Assembly: GCA_946411525.1 (NCBI GenBank) | Contig: CAMKEI010000007.1 | Span: forward strand, 1-63,435 | DNA from: an uncultured Clostridia bacterium | Lineage (GTDB): Bacteria; Bacillota; Clostridia; Christensenellales; Aristaeellaceae | DNA: 63,435 nucleotides | Direction: 5' to 3' | In this document: one piece after another, positions 16,178 through 24,458 of the stretch | Position numbering within the stretch: the stretch's first letter is position 1 | How the letters are laid out: every line of letters begins with the position of its first letter | Translations under genes and position numbers: made by a program | Notes under the pieces: model-generated | Database searches by the model: none | What the model was told of the DNA's origin: nothing | What the model saw: the letters and a program-made list of their open reading frames with translations, nothing else

Positions 16178-18946
16178 TTACAGTTCCCTGATATTGTCTA
16201 CAATGGATTGGCGGGTCACGGCGGCCAACCGGCCGCGGATGCCCGCGATGCAGGCCAGGGCGATGCAGGCCGCCATCGCGGCGAGGATCGGGATGATGAT
16301 CAGTGGATGGTTTTCGGTAAACAGCCTCGCTCCGGGAATCTCCGTAACCGCGTAAAACAGCAGGCACGGAATCAGGGCCGCCGCCGCGCAAACCCAGACC
16401 GGCAGCCGGTAGCAGCCCACCAGCGTCTTCAGGTCCGCGCCGACAGCGCGCAGCGTACCGATGGTCCGGGTTTCAGCCCGGATCTGCCGGGTAGTTCCGG
16501 AAACCTGCATAAATACGGATACCGCGAAAAACAGCAGGATCAGGGCGGCAAACAGCAGGATCTGCCGCAGCTTTTTCGCCTGATACTCTCTTGTCTCCTT
16601 CAGCTGGTTCTCCACATCCATCCAGCCGCGCATGGCCGTCTGGCTGATCTTCTCTTCGATCTCCGCTTCCTTTTCCGGATTCTGGTTGCCGGAGAGATAA
16701 ATGTTCACATACTCCGGATTCGGCAGTTTCAGTCCGAGGGCTTCCGCTCCCTTCGGCGTGGTAATGACCGTGAAGGAATACATATAGGAATCGCTGATCC
16801 GTACTGGACCGCTCAGCACCGCGCCGACAGTCGTCCGGGCTCGGATCGCTTCCCTTTCATCGAAAAAATGCCGCAGCTCGGAAATGTCCGACTCCCATGT
16901 GAGGCTCTCCCCGTCACTTCCTGCCAGTTCCAGCAGGTCCAGAGGCATACCGGCTGTGAATACGTCGTTGCGGATAACCTGATCCCATTCGTCTTCATGA
17001 AGTTCCCGGGGATCCAGGAAACCTTCTGTGTACAGGATGCCCTCTGTCTCTCTCAGGCACATCGTCGGAGCATAAACAAGAACCTGTTCCCCGCTGTCCA
17101 GTTTATCCATATCGATGGCGCCGTCCTGAATGAATTCCCGCAGGGCATCTTCCTCCAGGTCAGCGACGTACGCATTGACCGGCACCGGCGTTTCCGTCAG
17201 ATCGAATACAGTCCGGATCATGTCCATCTGGTCGGCGTGGCTCACGAAAATGGCCGTATCCCAGTCTTTATCCTTCTGTGCCCGGGCTTCCGCCTTTTCC
17301 CCGTCGTTCCAGAACAGCCAGTCTGCTCCGTCGGATTGTTCGAGCGTGCCGAAGGTATAAACCGTTACAGCACCGTCTGCATCGCGCCTGGTATAGCGGT
17401 GTGTCCGGAAATATTCCGGAACCGCTTCCATCAGCAGGTTTACGGTAATCGGTGTAACCGACTGGATCCTGCTGACACCGTCGATCCCGTTCAGCTGGTT
17501 CAGTTCGTCCCGTTCCAGAACGTTCTCCGGGATATCCTGGGAAAAGGGCTCGGTCGTCCAGGACATGCTTTCGCCGTTCAGCCGGAAAGCGGGAACATCT
17601 CCTTTCTCCGGGATCCTCATGCCCATAGCCAGTTCTCCAAGCATCAGGGCGGAGAACAGGGTCAGGGCGATCATGCATCCTGCGCCGAGCTGGCGCATCG
17701 GATGCAGCCGCGTACGGCGGCCGGCGATCAGACGGGCCGGGTTAAATTCCGTATGGTTCCTGAGTTTGCCGGCTTTCCGCAGGAGAGCGGGATCCCGCAG
17801 GACGCCCATGGGCATCTGACGGGAAGCGTGATACAGCGGCGTGCGGGACGCGACGAATACGCACAGGGCGGACAGTCCCAGGATCGGGATCAGCAGCCAG
17901 AGGTTCAGGGAGAACACCACCTGATCCGGTGCAATCCGTGAAACAATCCAGGCAAACAGCACGCCCAGAAGCAGGCCTGCCGGCAGCGCCGTAATCGTCA
18001 GCAGCCAGGCTTCCATGCCATAGATCCGGCGAATCTGTCTCCTGGTCGCGCCGATAGCGCGCAGCATGCCGATATCCTCCGTCTTTCGGCCCAGCAGGGT
18101 TTCCATGGACGAGGTGATCGCGACGCAGGCAGACAGCATCAGGGCGGCGCCGAGCACGGCCCAGATCAGGATCCGGTTCAGCGTGTTTGCCGCCCGCTCC
18201 CAGCCGGAATCGTTATAGACCAGTTTTCCTTCCTCCCGGCTGACGCCGAATGCCAGATCCAGCCGGACCGGGCAGTTCCGCTGTACCTGGTTGAAGGTAA
18301 TCAGCGGGGCATAAGTCAGCACACGATGCAGAACCTCGCCGCCCGTTCCGTAGGTTTCCTCCGGGGAAACCAGCAAAGCTGGAAAGCGCATGCCTTCTTC
18401 GTCATACCTGGTTTCCAGGTAGGTTGTCTGTTCATTCAGGATGCCGGTCAGCGTAAAGGTCTTTTCCTCACTGACGCCGTAGATCGGCTTCATGCTCAGG
18501 GTAATCGTATCGCCGGTCTGTGCTTTTTCCAGATTCAGGCGGATCAGCGCGCTCTGTTCCGCAGCGATCTCGCCGGCTTTTTCCGGCAGTCGTCCCGCCT
18601 TCAGTGTACGGTTCAGGAGTCTCTCCGCTGTTTCATCATAGTAGCCGGCGCAGACAGACTTTCCTTCCACGGCGGCGTTCACCGTCACATGACCGATCTC
18701 CTCGAAGAAGCCGCAGCGGCGAAGCTGTTCATCCGTAACGCCATCGTCGCCCAGCGTAAACATATCCATCCAGCCGACGCGCTGTGCCATCTGTTCCTCA
18801 TGTCCCCGGACAGTGCCCCAGGCGCACAGGCTCGTGGCTGTAGCCAGGAAAACTGCCACCAGGATGCCGGAAAACAGGCTGATATAAGCTTTCCGGTTAA
18901 CGCGGATGTTCGCGTTGGCGACGCGGTTGATTGTGAGGCGGTTCAC
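16178..18946 (-). CDS. FtsX-type ABC transporter permease
   Basis: 922 residues from GTG 18946, overlapping the ATPase stop by 4 bases (GTGA). Topology by eye: TM near 22-46, a large extracytoplasmic domain, three TMs (~260-390), a TM near 425-445, a second extracytoplasmic domain, and three TMs at ~795-905; that is, two FtsX repeats. This is the plan of MacB/LolC/BceB-like mechanotransmission exporters, but longer than BceB. Together with the ATPase and the upstream two-component system it probably exports or removes a peptide or lipid stressor. The actual substrate is unknown. Confidence 0.9.
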   Translation of the reverse strand: MNRLTINRVANANIRVNRKAYISLFSGILVAVFLATATSLCAWGTVRGHEEQMAQRVGWMDMFTLGDDGVTDEQLRRCGFFEEIGHVTVNAAVEGKSVCAGYYDETAERLLNRTLKAGRLPEKAGEIAAEQSALIRLNLEKAQTGDTITLSMKPIYGVSEEKTFTLTGILNEQTTYLETRYDEEGMRFPALLVSPEETYGTGGEVLHRVLTYAPLITFNQVQRNCPVRLDLAFGVSREEGKLVYNDSGWERAANTLNRILIWAVLGAALMLSACVAITSSMETLLGRKTEDIGMLRAIGATRRQIRRIYGMEAWLLTITALPAGLLLGVLFAWIVSRIAPDQVVFSLNLWLLIPILGLSALCVFVASRTPLYHASRQMPMGVLRDPALLRKAGKLRNHTEFNPARLIAGRRTRLHPMRQLGAGCMIALTLFSALMLGELAMGMRIPEKGDVPAFRLNGESMSWTTEPFSQDIPENVLERDELNQLNGIDGVSRIQSVTPITVNLLMEAVPEYFRTHRYTRRDADGAVTVYTFGTLEQSDGADWLFWNDGEKAEARAQKDKDWDTAIFVSHADQMDMIRTVFDLTETPVPVNAYVADLEEDALREFIQDGAIDMDKLDSGEQVLVYAPTMCLRETEGILYTEGFLDPRELHEDEWDQVIRNDVFTAGMPLDLLELAGSDGESLTWESDISELRHFFDEREAIRARTTVGAVLSGPVRISDSYMYSFTVITTPKGAEALGLKLPNPEYVNIYLSGNQNPEKEAEIEEKISQTAMRGWMDVENQLKETREYQAKKLRQILLFAALILLFFAVSVFMQVSGTTRQIRAETRTIGTLRAVGADLKTLVGCYRLPVWVCAAAALIPCLLFYAVTEIPGARLFTENHPLIIIPILAAMAACIALACIAGIRGRLAAVTRQSIVDNIREL

Positions 18947-19632
18947 AGGATCACCGCCCCTAAGCTGTCTTCCGCAACCCTGCCGTCCTCCAGCCGGACG
19001 ATGCGGTCAGCCTGCTCTGCCACCCCCAGGTCGTGGGTGACCAGGATCATGGTGATACCGAGTTCACTGCTCACTGTGCGCATCAGGGTCAGGACCTCCC
19101 GGCCGGTCTTTCCGTCCAGGTTACCGGTAGGTTCGTCTGCGAACAGAACCGCCGGCTTGTTGGCCAGCGCCCTGGCGATACACACCCGCTGCTGCTGTCC
19201 GCCGCTCAGGGCGCCGGGCAGATGACTGAGCCGGTCCTCAATGCCCAGCATCTCCACCAGCCGGTTTACGTAGTCCATGTCCGGCTTGCGGTTGTCCAGC
19301 ATAACCGGAAGCAGGATATTCTCGTGTGCGGTCAGCTCCCTCACCAGATTATAGGCCTGGAAAACAAAGCCGAAACGGCGGCGGCGCAGGATGGAAAGCT
19401 GATTGTCGTCATATTCAAACAGGTTGCTTCCCTGATAGACGACCCGGCCGTCCGTCGGCCGGTCCAGGCCGGAAAGCAAGTGCAGCAGCGTGGATTTGCC
19501 GCTGCCGCTCTTTCCTGTCACGGCCGTAAAGCTGCCCTGCTCAAAGGATAGGCTGACGCCGTCCACCGCGTGAACGGCGGACAGTCCGCTCCGGTATATC
19601 TTCGTCAGTTCCTCGCAACGGATGATCTCCAT
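18943..19632 (-). CDS. ABC transporter ATPase, MacB/LolD type
   Basis: 229 residues from ATG 19632 (GGAGG 9 bases upstream). Walker A GKSGSGKSTLL, Q-loop FVFQAYNL, signature LSGGQQQR, Walker B VLFADEPTGNLD and the H-loop in LVTHD are all present; GNLDGKTG is typical of MacB/LolD/BceA subunits. It powers the FtsX-type permease encoded immediately after it. The short leader contains the compound promoter element described at 19665-19709. Confidence 0.95.
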   Translation of the reverse strand: MEIIRCEELTKIYRSGLSAVHAVDGVSLSFEQGSFTAVTGKSGSGKSTLLHLLSGLDRPTDGRVVYQGSNLFEYDDNQLSILRRRRFGFVFQAYNLVRELTAHENILLPVMLDNRKPDMDYVNRLVEMLGIEDRLSHLPGALSGGQQQRVCIARALANKPAVLFADEPTGNLDGKTGREVLTLMRTVSSELGITMILVTHDLGVAEQADRIVRLEDGRVAEDSLGAVIL

Positions 19633-19664
19633 AAGATTCTTCCTCCTCGGATGCAAGGTTACCA

Positions 19665-19709
19665 GACGAACCTTACTTCCAGGTGACATTTATCTTACGC
19701 TATCGTAAG
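19665..19709 (-). promoter_or_regulatory. compound promoter/operator shared with the ECF sigma gene
   Basis: Read leftward: palindrome CTTACG-CTAT-CGTAAG (19694-19709), GTCAC (19683-19687), GTAAGG (about 19671-19676) and CGTC (19665-19668). The same elements with identical spacing lie before the ECF sigma gene at 48808-48853. CGTC is about 33 bases upstream of the ATPase ATG, fitting an ECF-type -10, and no sigma-A -10 is visible. It separates the two-component genes from the transporter genes. Confidence 0.65.
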
Positions 19710-19730
19710 AAAAGATCATTTGGTTCACGG

Positions 19731-20609
19731 TTATTTGCTCACCAGGTCCATCAGCGGCAGGGAGATCGTAAACTTCAGTCCCCTGGCCCCGTTTTCCGCC
19801 GTAATATGCCCGTGGTGACGGAAGATGATCTCTTTCACGATCGCCAGGCCAAGGCCGGCTCCCTGCGGGCTCTGGCCCTCCGCCCGGTAAAAGCGCTCGA
19901 AAAGATGCGGCAGGTCCTTTGGTTTGGCGCCGCCGCCGTCATCCTCCACAGTACAGTGGAGAGTCCGGTCCGTCTGTTCCAGGGTAATGAAGATCATCCC
20001 GTCTTCAGTCGTATGCTCGCAGGCATTCTTCATCAGGTTGCGGAAAGCTTCAGACAGCCACTTTTCGTCACAACGGATCGTCGCCTCTCCGTCCAGGACC
20101 AGTGTCCGGTCCGGCCAGAGGGGCTGCAGTTGCTGCCAGGCCAGCTCGATCAGTCTGCGTATATCACAGGACTCAAAGATAAACTCATATCCGTCCGCGC
20201 AAAGCTTTTCCAGCCGCAGGAGGCTGGAGATCAGCGTCTCCATCCGTTCGATCTGGCTGATCTGCTGCTCGCAGTGCGGACTGCTGTCCATCTCGCAGAA
20301 CAGGCGAAGGGACGCCAGCGGCGTCTTCAGCTGGTGTGAAATGTCAGCGGTCAGGTTGCTGGTCCGTCCGGCTTCCAGCCGGTAGCGTTCCTCCGCCACT
20401 TCGATGCGGTTCTGCATTTCCGCCGCTGCGTTCTCAACCCGTGCGATCCGGTCTTCCTTCAGGGAGAGCGGCAGTCTGCCGCCATGACCCGTCAGGTAAT
20501 TCTCCATGCCGCCGGACAGCCTGTCGAGGCGCCTCATATCAAGCCGGCGGCGGATAAACGCCCCTGCGAGAGCCAGCAGGAGGATGCCGGCGATCACATA
20601 TCTGACCAT
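19731..20609 (-). CDS. sensor histidine kinase, short one-TM type
   Basis: 292 residues. One N-terminal TM (4-20), no extracellular sensor, HisKA with phosphoacceptor His92 (ADISHQLKTPLAS) and an HATPase domain with NLMKNACEHT, DDGGGAKP and GAGLGLAIV. Kinases without a sensor domain next to ABC exporters often sense through the transporter; this is an inference here. Its start overlaps the response regulator stop by 16 bases. Confidence 0.93.
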   Translation of the reverse strand: MVRYVIAGILLLALAGAFIRRRLDMRRLDRLSGGMENYLTGHGGRLPLSLKEDRIARVENAAAEMQNRIEVAEERYRLEAGRTSNLTADISHQLKTPLASLRLFCEMDSSPHCEQQISQIERMETLISSLLRLEKLCADGYEFIFESCDIRRLIELAWQQLQPLWPDRTLVLDGEATIRCDEKWLSEAFRNLMKNACEHTTEDGMIFITLEQTDRTLHCTVEDDGGGAKPKDLPHLFERFYRAEGQSPQGAGLGLAIVKEIIFRHHGHITAENGARGLKFTISLPLMDLVSK

Positions 20610-21250
20610 TGATAGCCCACTCCCCGTATCGTGCGGATATGCTCCGCGCCGGTCTTCTCCCGCAGCCGGCTCATATGCACCGACAGCGTGTTGTCATCGA
20701 TGAACCTGCCGCCGTCGTCCCACAGGACCTCCAGCAGGCGTTCGCGCGGCACGACGTTGGGATGTTCCATCAGCATCGCCAGGATCTTGTATTCCGTCAG
20801 CGTCAGGGGCAGCGCTTCACCGTCTTTCAGCACCTGCATCCGTTCCCGGTCAACAGTAAACCCTCCGCGGCTGACCGTCTGTTTTGCCGGCCGGACGCCG
20901 CGCAGCAGCACCCGCACACGGCTGAGCAGTTCCTGCATCCGGAAGGGTTTGGTGACATAGTCGTTCCCGCCGTTGTCCAGGCCCCGGACTACGTCGAACT
21001 CCTCGCCTTTTGCGGTCAGGAACAGCACCGGCCGGTTTTCTCCCGCTGCGCGCCATTCCCGGCACAGGCTCACGCCGTCACCGTCCGGCAGTCCTACATC
21101 CATCACGACCGCGTGTACATTATCCGTCAGTTTTTCCCGGGCCTCCCGGATGCTTCCGGCCGTAATGACCTGGTAACCATCCCGGGCAAACAGCTCCGTA
21201 AGTCCTTCACGCAGGACGGCGTCGTCTTCCACCAGCAGTATCGTTGCCAT
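20594..21250 (-). CDS. OmpR-family response regulator
   Basis: 218 residues from ATG 21250. Receiver domain with Asp9-Asp10, phosphoacceptor Asp51 (VVMDVGLPDG) and the TKPF lysine, followed by a winged-helix DNA-binding domain (LTLTEYKILAMLM... VHMSRLREKTG). First gene of the operon with the kinase and probably the ABC exporter. Likely targets are its own promoter (palindrome at 21301-21312) or the CTTACG palindrome before the ATPase; both are inference. Confidence 0.93.
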   Translation of the reverse strand: MATILLVEDDAVLREGLTELFARDGYQVITAGSIREAREKLTDNVHAVVMDVGLPDGDGVSLCREWRAAGENRPVLFLTAKGEEFDVVRGLDNGGNDYVTKPFRMQELLSRVRVLLRGVRPAKQTVSRGGFTVDRERMQVLKDGEALPLTLTEYKILAMLMEHPNVVPRERLLEVLWDDGGRFIDDNTLSVHMSRLREKTGAEHIRTIRGVGYQWSDM

Positions 21251-21300
21251 TTTCCTGTTCCTCTTATCTTTGTTCGGCCGTCTGAACACAGCCGCCGAAT

Positions 21301-21330
21301 CATGATATCATGCGGCGGCCCTGTGGGCAA
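21301..21330 (-). promoter_or_regulatory. response regulator promoter with palindrome
   Basis: Leftward TTGCCC (21325-21330), 17-base spacer, TATCAT (21302-21307). The -10 lies inside a perfect 12-bp palindrome, CATGATATCATG (21301-21312), that could be an operator. Confidence 0.6.
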
Positions 21331-21364
21331 GTTCATCCGGAATCGGCAAAAATTGTATACGGGA

Positions 21365-21393
21365 TTGACACCGTTCCGTCCGGATGATAGACT
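21365..21393 (+). promoter_or_regulatory. glycerate kinase promoter
   Basis: TTGACA (21365-21370), 17-base spacer, TAGACT (21388-21393). A further TTGACA at 21398-21403 has a weaker -10. The leader to the ATG at 21490 is about 90 bases. Confidence 0.55.
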
Positions 21394-21489
21394 CTCCTTG
21401 ACAGATAATGACAATTTCATCTTTTATTACGTCCCTGGTTTCGGCTTTCATCCATGACAACCGACTTTGATGATACAGGAGGGTTTCAC

Positions 21490-22722
21490 ATGAACAAGCA
21501 GTTACGCAATCATGCGGATCAGATCGTCCGGGAATCCATTGCGGCAGTGCAGCCGGACGCGGCGGTACAGCGCGCCCTGAGCGGCCGGACATTCACCGGC
21601 CGGGTACTGTTGGTCGCCGCCGGCAAAGCAGCCTGGCAAATGGCGAAAGCCGCCTCCGATTGCCTCGGTGACCGGATCGAGAACGGTGTGGTCGTCACCA
21701 AATACGATCATGTAATGGGCCCCATCGCAAACTTCTCCTGCTTTGAGGCCGGTCATCCGGTACCGGATGAAAATTCATTCAAAGGCACCCAGGCGGCGCT
21801 GGATCTCGTAGCGAACCTGACGGAAAAGGATACTGTGCTCTTCCTGCTCTCCGGCGGTGGCAGCGCGCTGTTCGAAAAGCCGCTGGTTCCGGCGGAGGAA
21901 CTGCAGGATATTACCGGCCAGCTGCTGGCCTGCGGTGCGGACATCGTGGAGATCAACACCATCCGCAAGCGCCTGTCGCAGGTCAAGGGCGGGCGGTTCG
22001 CTCAGCTCTGCTGGCCCGGTTTTGTCGAAGCCGTGGTTCTCTCAGACATCCTCGGCGATCCGCTGGATATGATTGCCTCCGGTCCCGCATGCCCGGACTC
22101 CGCCACTGCGGAGGACGCGATGCGGATTAAGGCAAAGTACAACCTGCGCATGTCCGAAGCGGCGGAAGCGCTGCTCGGTGTCGAAACGCCCAAGACCCTG
22201 GATAACGTTCATACCCAGATCAACGGCAGCGTACGGGAACTGTGTGCCGCTGCCGCCGTCACCTGCCGCAGGCTCGGCTATGAACCCGTCATGCTGACAG
22301 ATCAGCTTTGCTGCCAGGCCAGGGAAGCCGGAAGCTTCCTTGCCTCGATCCTGAAAACCCACGCCGTGGACGGTAAGGCCCTGGCCTTTATCGCCGGCGG
22401 CGAAACCGTGGTAAAGCTCACCGGCCACGGTCTCGGCGGACGGAACCAGGAAATCGCCCTGTCCGCCGCGGCCGGTATCTCAGGTATGGCCAACGCTGCC
22501 GTGTTCTCTGTCGGCAGTGACGGAACAGACGGCCCGACAGACGCCGCAGGCGGCTATGTGGACGGCGACACCTGCCGCGAATTGCTGGAGCAGGGGCTCA
22601 CGATAGATGCTGTACTGCAGGTCAACGATGCCTATCACGCGCTCGAAAAAACCGGCGGCCTGATTATGACCGGCCCCACCGGGACAAACGTAAATGACGT
22701 GGCGGTAGCCCTCCTGGAATGA
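21490..22722 (+). CDS. glycerate 2-kinase (GckA/MOFRL type)
   Basis: 410 residues from ATG 21490 with AGGAGG before it. Recognised as the DUF4147/MOFRL glycerate kinase family by LLVAAGKAAWQMA, LFLLSGGGSALFE, the GGETVVKLTG-GLGGRNQE stretch and the C-terminal FSVGSDGTDGPTDAAGG. It phosphorylates D-glycerate to 2-phosphoglycerate, feeding lower glycolysis. It precedes the LarA-UxaA-GntP operon but is separated from it by a terminator and a promoter, so co-function in sugar-acid use is inferred from position only. Confidence 0.9.
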   Translation: MNKQLRNHADQIVRESIAAVQPDAAVQRALSGRTFTGRVLLVAAGKAAWQMAKAASDCLGDRIENGVVVTKYDHVMGPIANFSCFEAGHPVPDENSFKGTQAALDLVANLTEKDTVLFLLSGGGSALFEKPLVPAEELQDITGQLLACGADIVEINTIRKRLSQVKGGRFAQLCWPGFVEAVVLSDILGDPLDMIASGPACPDSATAEDAMRIKAKYNLRMSEAAEALLGVETPKTLDNVHTQINGSVRELCAAAAVTCRRLGYEPVMLTDQLCCQAREAGSFLASILKTHAVDGKALAFIAGGETVVKLTGHGLGGRNQEIALSAAAGISGMANAAVFSVGSDGTDGPTDAAGGYVDGDTCRELLEQGLTIDAVLQVNDAYHALEKTGGLIMTGPTGTNVNDVAVALLE

Positions 22723-22733
22723 TTTATCTCCCC

Positions 22734-22770
22734 CTCCGGCGCTGAAAAGCGCCGGAGAACTTTTTGTTTT
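22734..22770 (+). terminator. glycerate kinase terminator
   Basis: A 9-bp stem, ctccggcgc (22734-22742) and gcgccggag (22749-22757), loop tgaaaa, then a T-rich tail. Confidence 0.9.
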
Positions 22771-22785
22771 CAAGGCATAAAAGGG

Positions 22786-22822
22786 TTGACTATGGAAATC
22801 ATTAAAAGTATAATGTATACAT
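22786..22822 (+). promoter_or_regulatory. promoter of the larA-like operon with candidate GntR operator
   Basis: TTGACT (22786-22791), 17-base spacer, TATAAT (22809-22814). The palindrome ATGTATACAT (22813-22822) overlaps the end of the -10 and the start region. GTATAC-centred palindromes are typical operators of FCD-type GntR regulators, one of which is encoded at 27216-27884, so repression by that protein is likely. Confidence 0.75.
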
Positions 22823-22861
22823 AAGACAAGGAAACTTCATAAACACAGGAGGATGGCTGTC

Positions 22862-24142
22862 GTGAAAACGATTCAGATTCCGTACTATACTTCGACAATG
22901 GATCTGCATGTCGATGAAGAGAACCTGAAAGCTGTGATCTATTCCGGAACGGATGAGTATAAAACCGGAAAGACTGAAGCTGAACTTGTGGAGGAAGCGC
23001 TTCTGAATCCGATCGGCACACCCCGGCTCCGCGATCTTGCGAAAGGGAAAAACCGGATCGTGCTGATCACGAGCGATCATACCCGTGCGGTTCCCAGCAA
23101 ACTGACCCTTCCGATCCTGCTGAGGGAGATCCGTGAAGGAAACCCGGAGGCGGATATTACGATCCTGATTGCTACCGGGCTTCACCGCAGGACAACGGAG
23201 GAAGAACAGCGCAGGATGTTCGGGGACGCGATCGTGGACCATGAGAAGATCGTCGTCAATGAAGCCTTCAAACAGGAAGATTACGACTTTGTCTGCGGCC
23301 TGCCCTCCGGTGCGGAACTCTGGGTAAACAAAGCCGCGACCCACTGCGACCTGCTGATTTCCGAAGGATTTATCGAGCCTCATTTCTTTGCCGGATTTTC
23401 CGGCGGCCGCAAGAGTGTGCTCCCGGGCATCTGCAATGCCGCGACAGTCAACGAGAACCATTCCTACAAAGCCATCGCCAGTCCCTATTCCACCACCGGC
23501 GTGCTGAAGCACAATCCGATCCATGAGGACATGGTGTTCGCCGCCCGGAGCGTGAAGCTGGCGTTTATCCTGAACGTCGCCCTGAATTCTGAAAAAAAGG
23601 TTATCGCCGCATTTGCAGGCGATATGGAGGAAGCGCACGAAAAAGGCGTGGAATTTGTCCGTTCCCTGGCCCAGTGTCCGGGCATCACGGGAGACATTGT
23701 CGTCACTTCCAACGGCGGCTATCCGCTGGATCAAAACCTTTATCAGAGTCCGAAGGCTGTTGCGACAGCTGAAGCCTGCTGCCGGGAAGGCGGTGTAATC
23801 ATTATGTGCTGCAGCTGTGTGGACGGCATGGGCGGCACCCACTTCGAAAAGCTGATTGTCAAAGGAACCGTGGATGAAATCGACGACTATCTGTCAAAAA
23901 TCCCACCGAAGGAAAGCATCTCCGAACAGTGGTGTGCCCAGATCTATTCCCGGATTCTGAAAAAGCATAAGGTAATCCTGGTAACCACTTACCTGGATCA
24001 TGATCTCGTCCGGAAGGCGAACATGATCCCCGCTTCCTCCCCGGATGAAGCGCTGGCTATGGCATACGAGATGATGGGCAGGGACGCGAAAGTCGTCGTT
24101 ATCCCGGACGGCGTCTCCGTACTGGCTGTAAAGGAGGAATAA
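22862..24142 (+). CDS. LarA-family nickel-dependent hydroxy-acid racemase/epimerase
   Basis: 426 residues from GTG 22862, which has GGAGG 9 bases upstream; an in-frame ATG at 22853 touches that site. With the GTG start, the residues known in Lactobacillus LarA fall at the reference numbers: Asp72, Arg75, His108 (GLHRR), His174 (EPHFF), Lys184 (GGRKS, pincer cofactor attachment) and His200 (ENHSYK). It should therefore racemise or epimerise a 2-hydroxy acid using the nickel-pincer cofactor. The cofactor genes larB, larC and larE are not in the window. Neighbours (UxaA, GntP) point to a sugar acid rather than lactate. Confidence 0.88.
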   Translation: MKTIQIPYYTSTMDLHVDEENLKAVIYSGTDEYKTGKTEAELVEEALLNPIGTPRLRDLAKGKNRIVLITSDHTRAVPSKLTLPILLREIREGNPEADITILIATGLHRRTTEEEQRRMFGDAIVDHEKIVVNEAFKQEDYDFVCGLPSGAELWVNKAATHCDLLISEGFIEPHFFAGFSGGRKSVLPGICNAATVNENHSYKAIASPYSTTGVLKHNPIHEDMVFAARSVKLAFILNVALNSEKKVIAAFAGDMEEAHEKGVEFVRSLAQCPGITGDIVVTSNGGYPLDQNLYQSPKAVATAEACCREGGVIIMCCSCVDGMGGTHFEKLIVKGTVDEIDDYLSKIPPKESISEQWCAQIYSRILKKHKVILVTTYLDHDLVRKANMIPASSPDEALAMAYEMMGRDAKVVVIPDGVSVLAVKEE

Positions 24143-24144
24143 GC

Positions 24145-24444
24145 ATGGAGAACAAACTCGCGCTCCGGGTGGATGACCTGGATAACGTGGCAACCGTGTT
24201 TGCCAACGGCATCACAGCCGGAACAGAAATTGACGTCCGCGACAAAAAGGGAAACACGGAGCGGATCACCGTACTTGCCGATATCCCCTATGGTCATAAG
24301 ATCGCCGTAACTGATATTTCCGCCGGAAGCCATATTATGAAATACGGCGAATCCATCGGGGAAGCCGAGTATGATATCCGCCGGGGAGACTATGTGCACG
24401 TCCATAACATGAAAGCGCTGCGCGGACGGGGCGATCTGGAATAA
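24145..24444 (+). CDS. UxaA-family dehydratase, small (SAF) subunit
   Basis: 99 residues, SAF-like domain matching the N-terminal part of altronate/galactarate dehydratases (DIPYGHKIAVTDISAG, IMKYGESIGEA, GDYVHVHNMKALRG). It starts 3 bases after the larA-like stop with AAGGAGG. In many bacteria this domain is fused to the large domain; here it is a separate subunit encoded just before it. Confidence 0.9.
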   Translation: MENKLALRVDDLDNVATVFANGITAGTEIDVRDKKGNTERITVLADIPYGHKIAVTDISAGSHIMKYGESIGEAEYDIRRGDYVHVHNMKALRGRGDLE

Positions 24445-24458
24445 GGGAGGTTCGAAAA

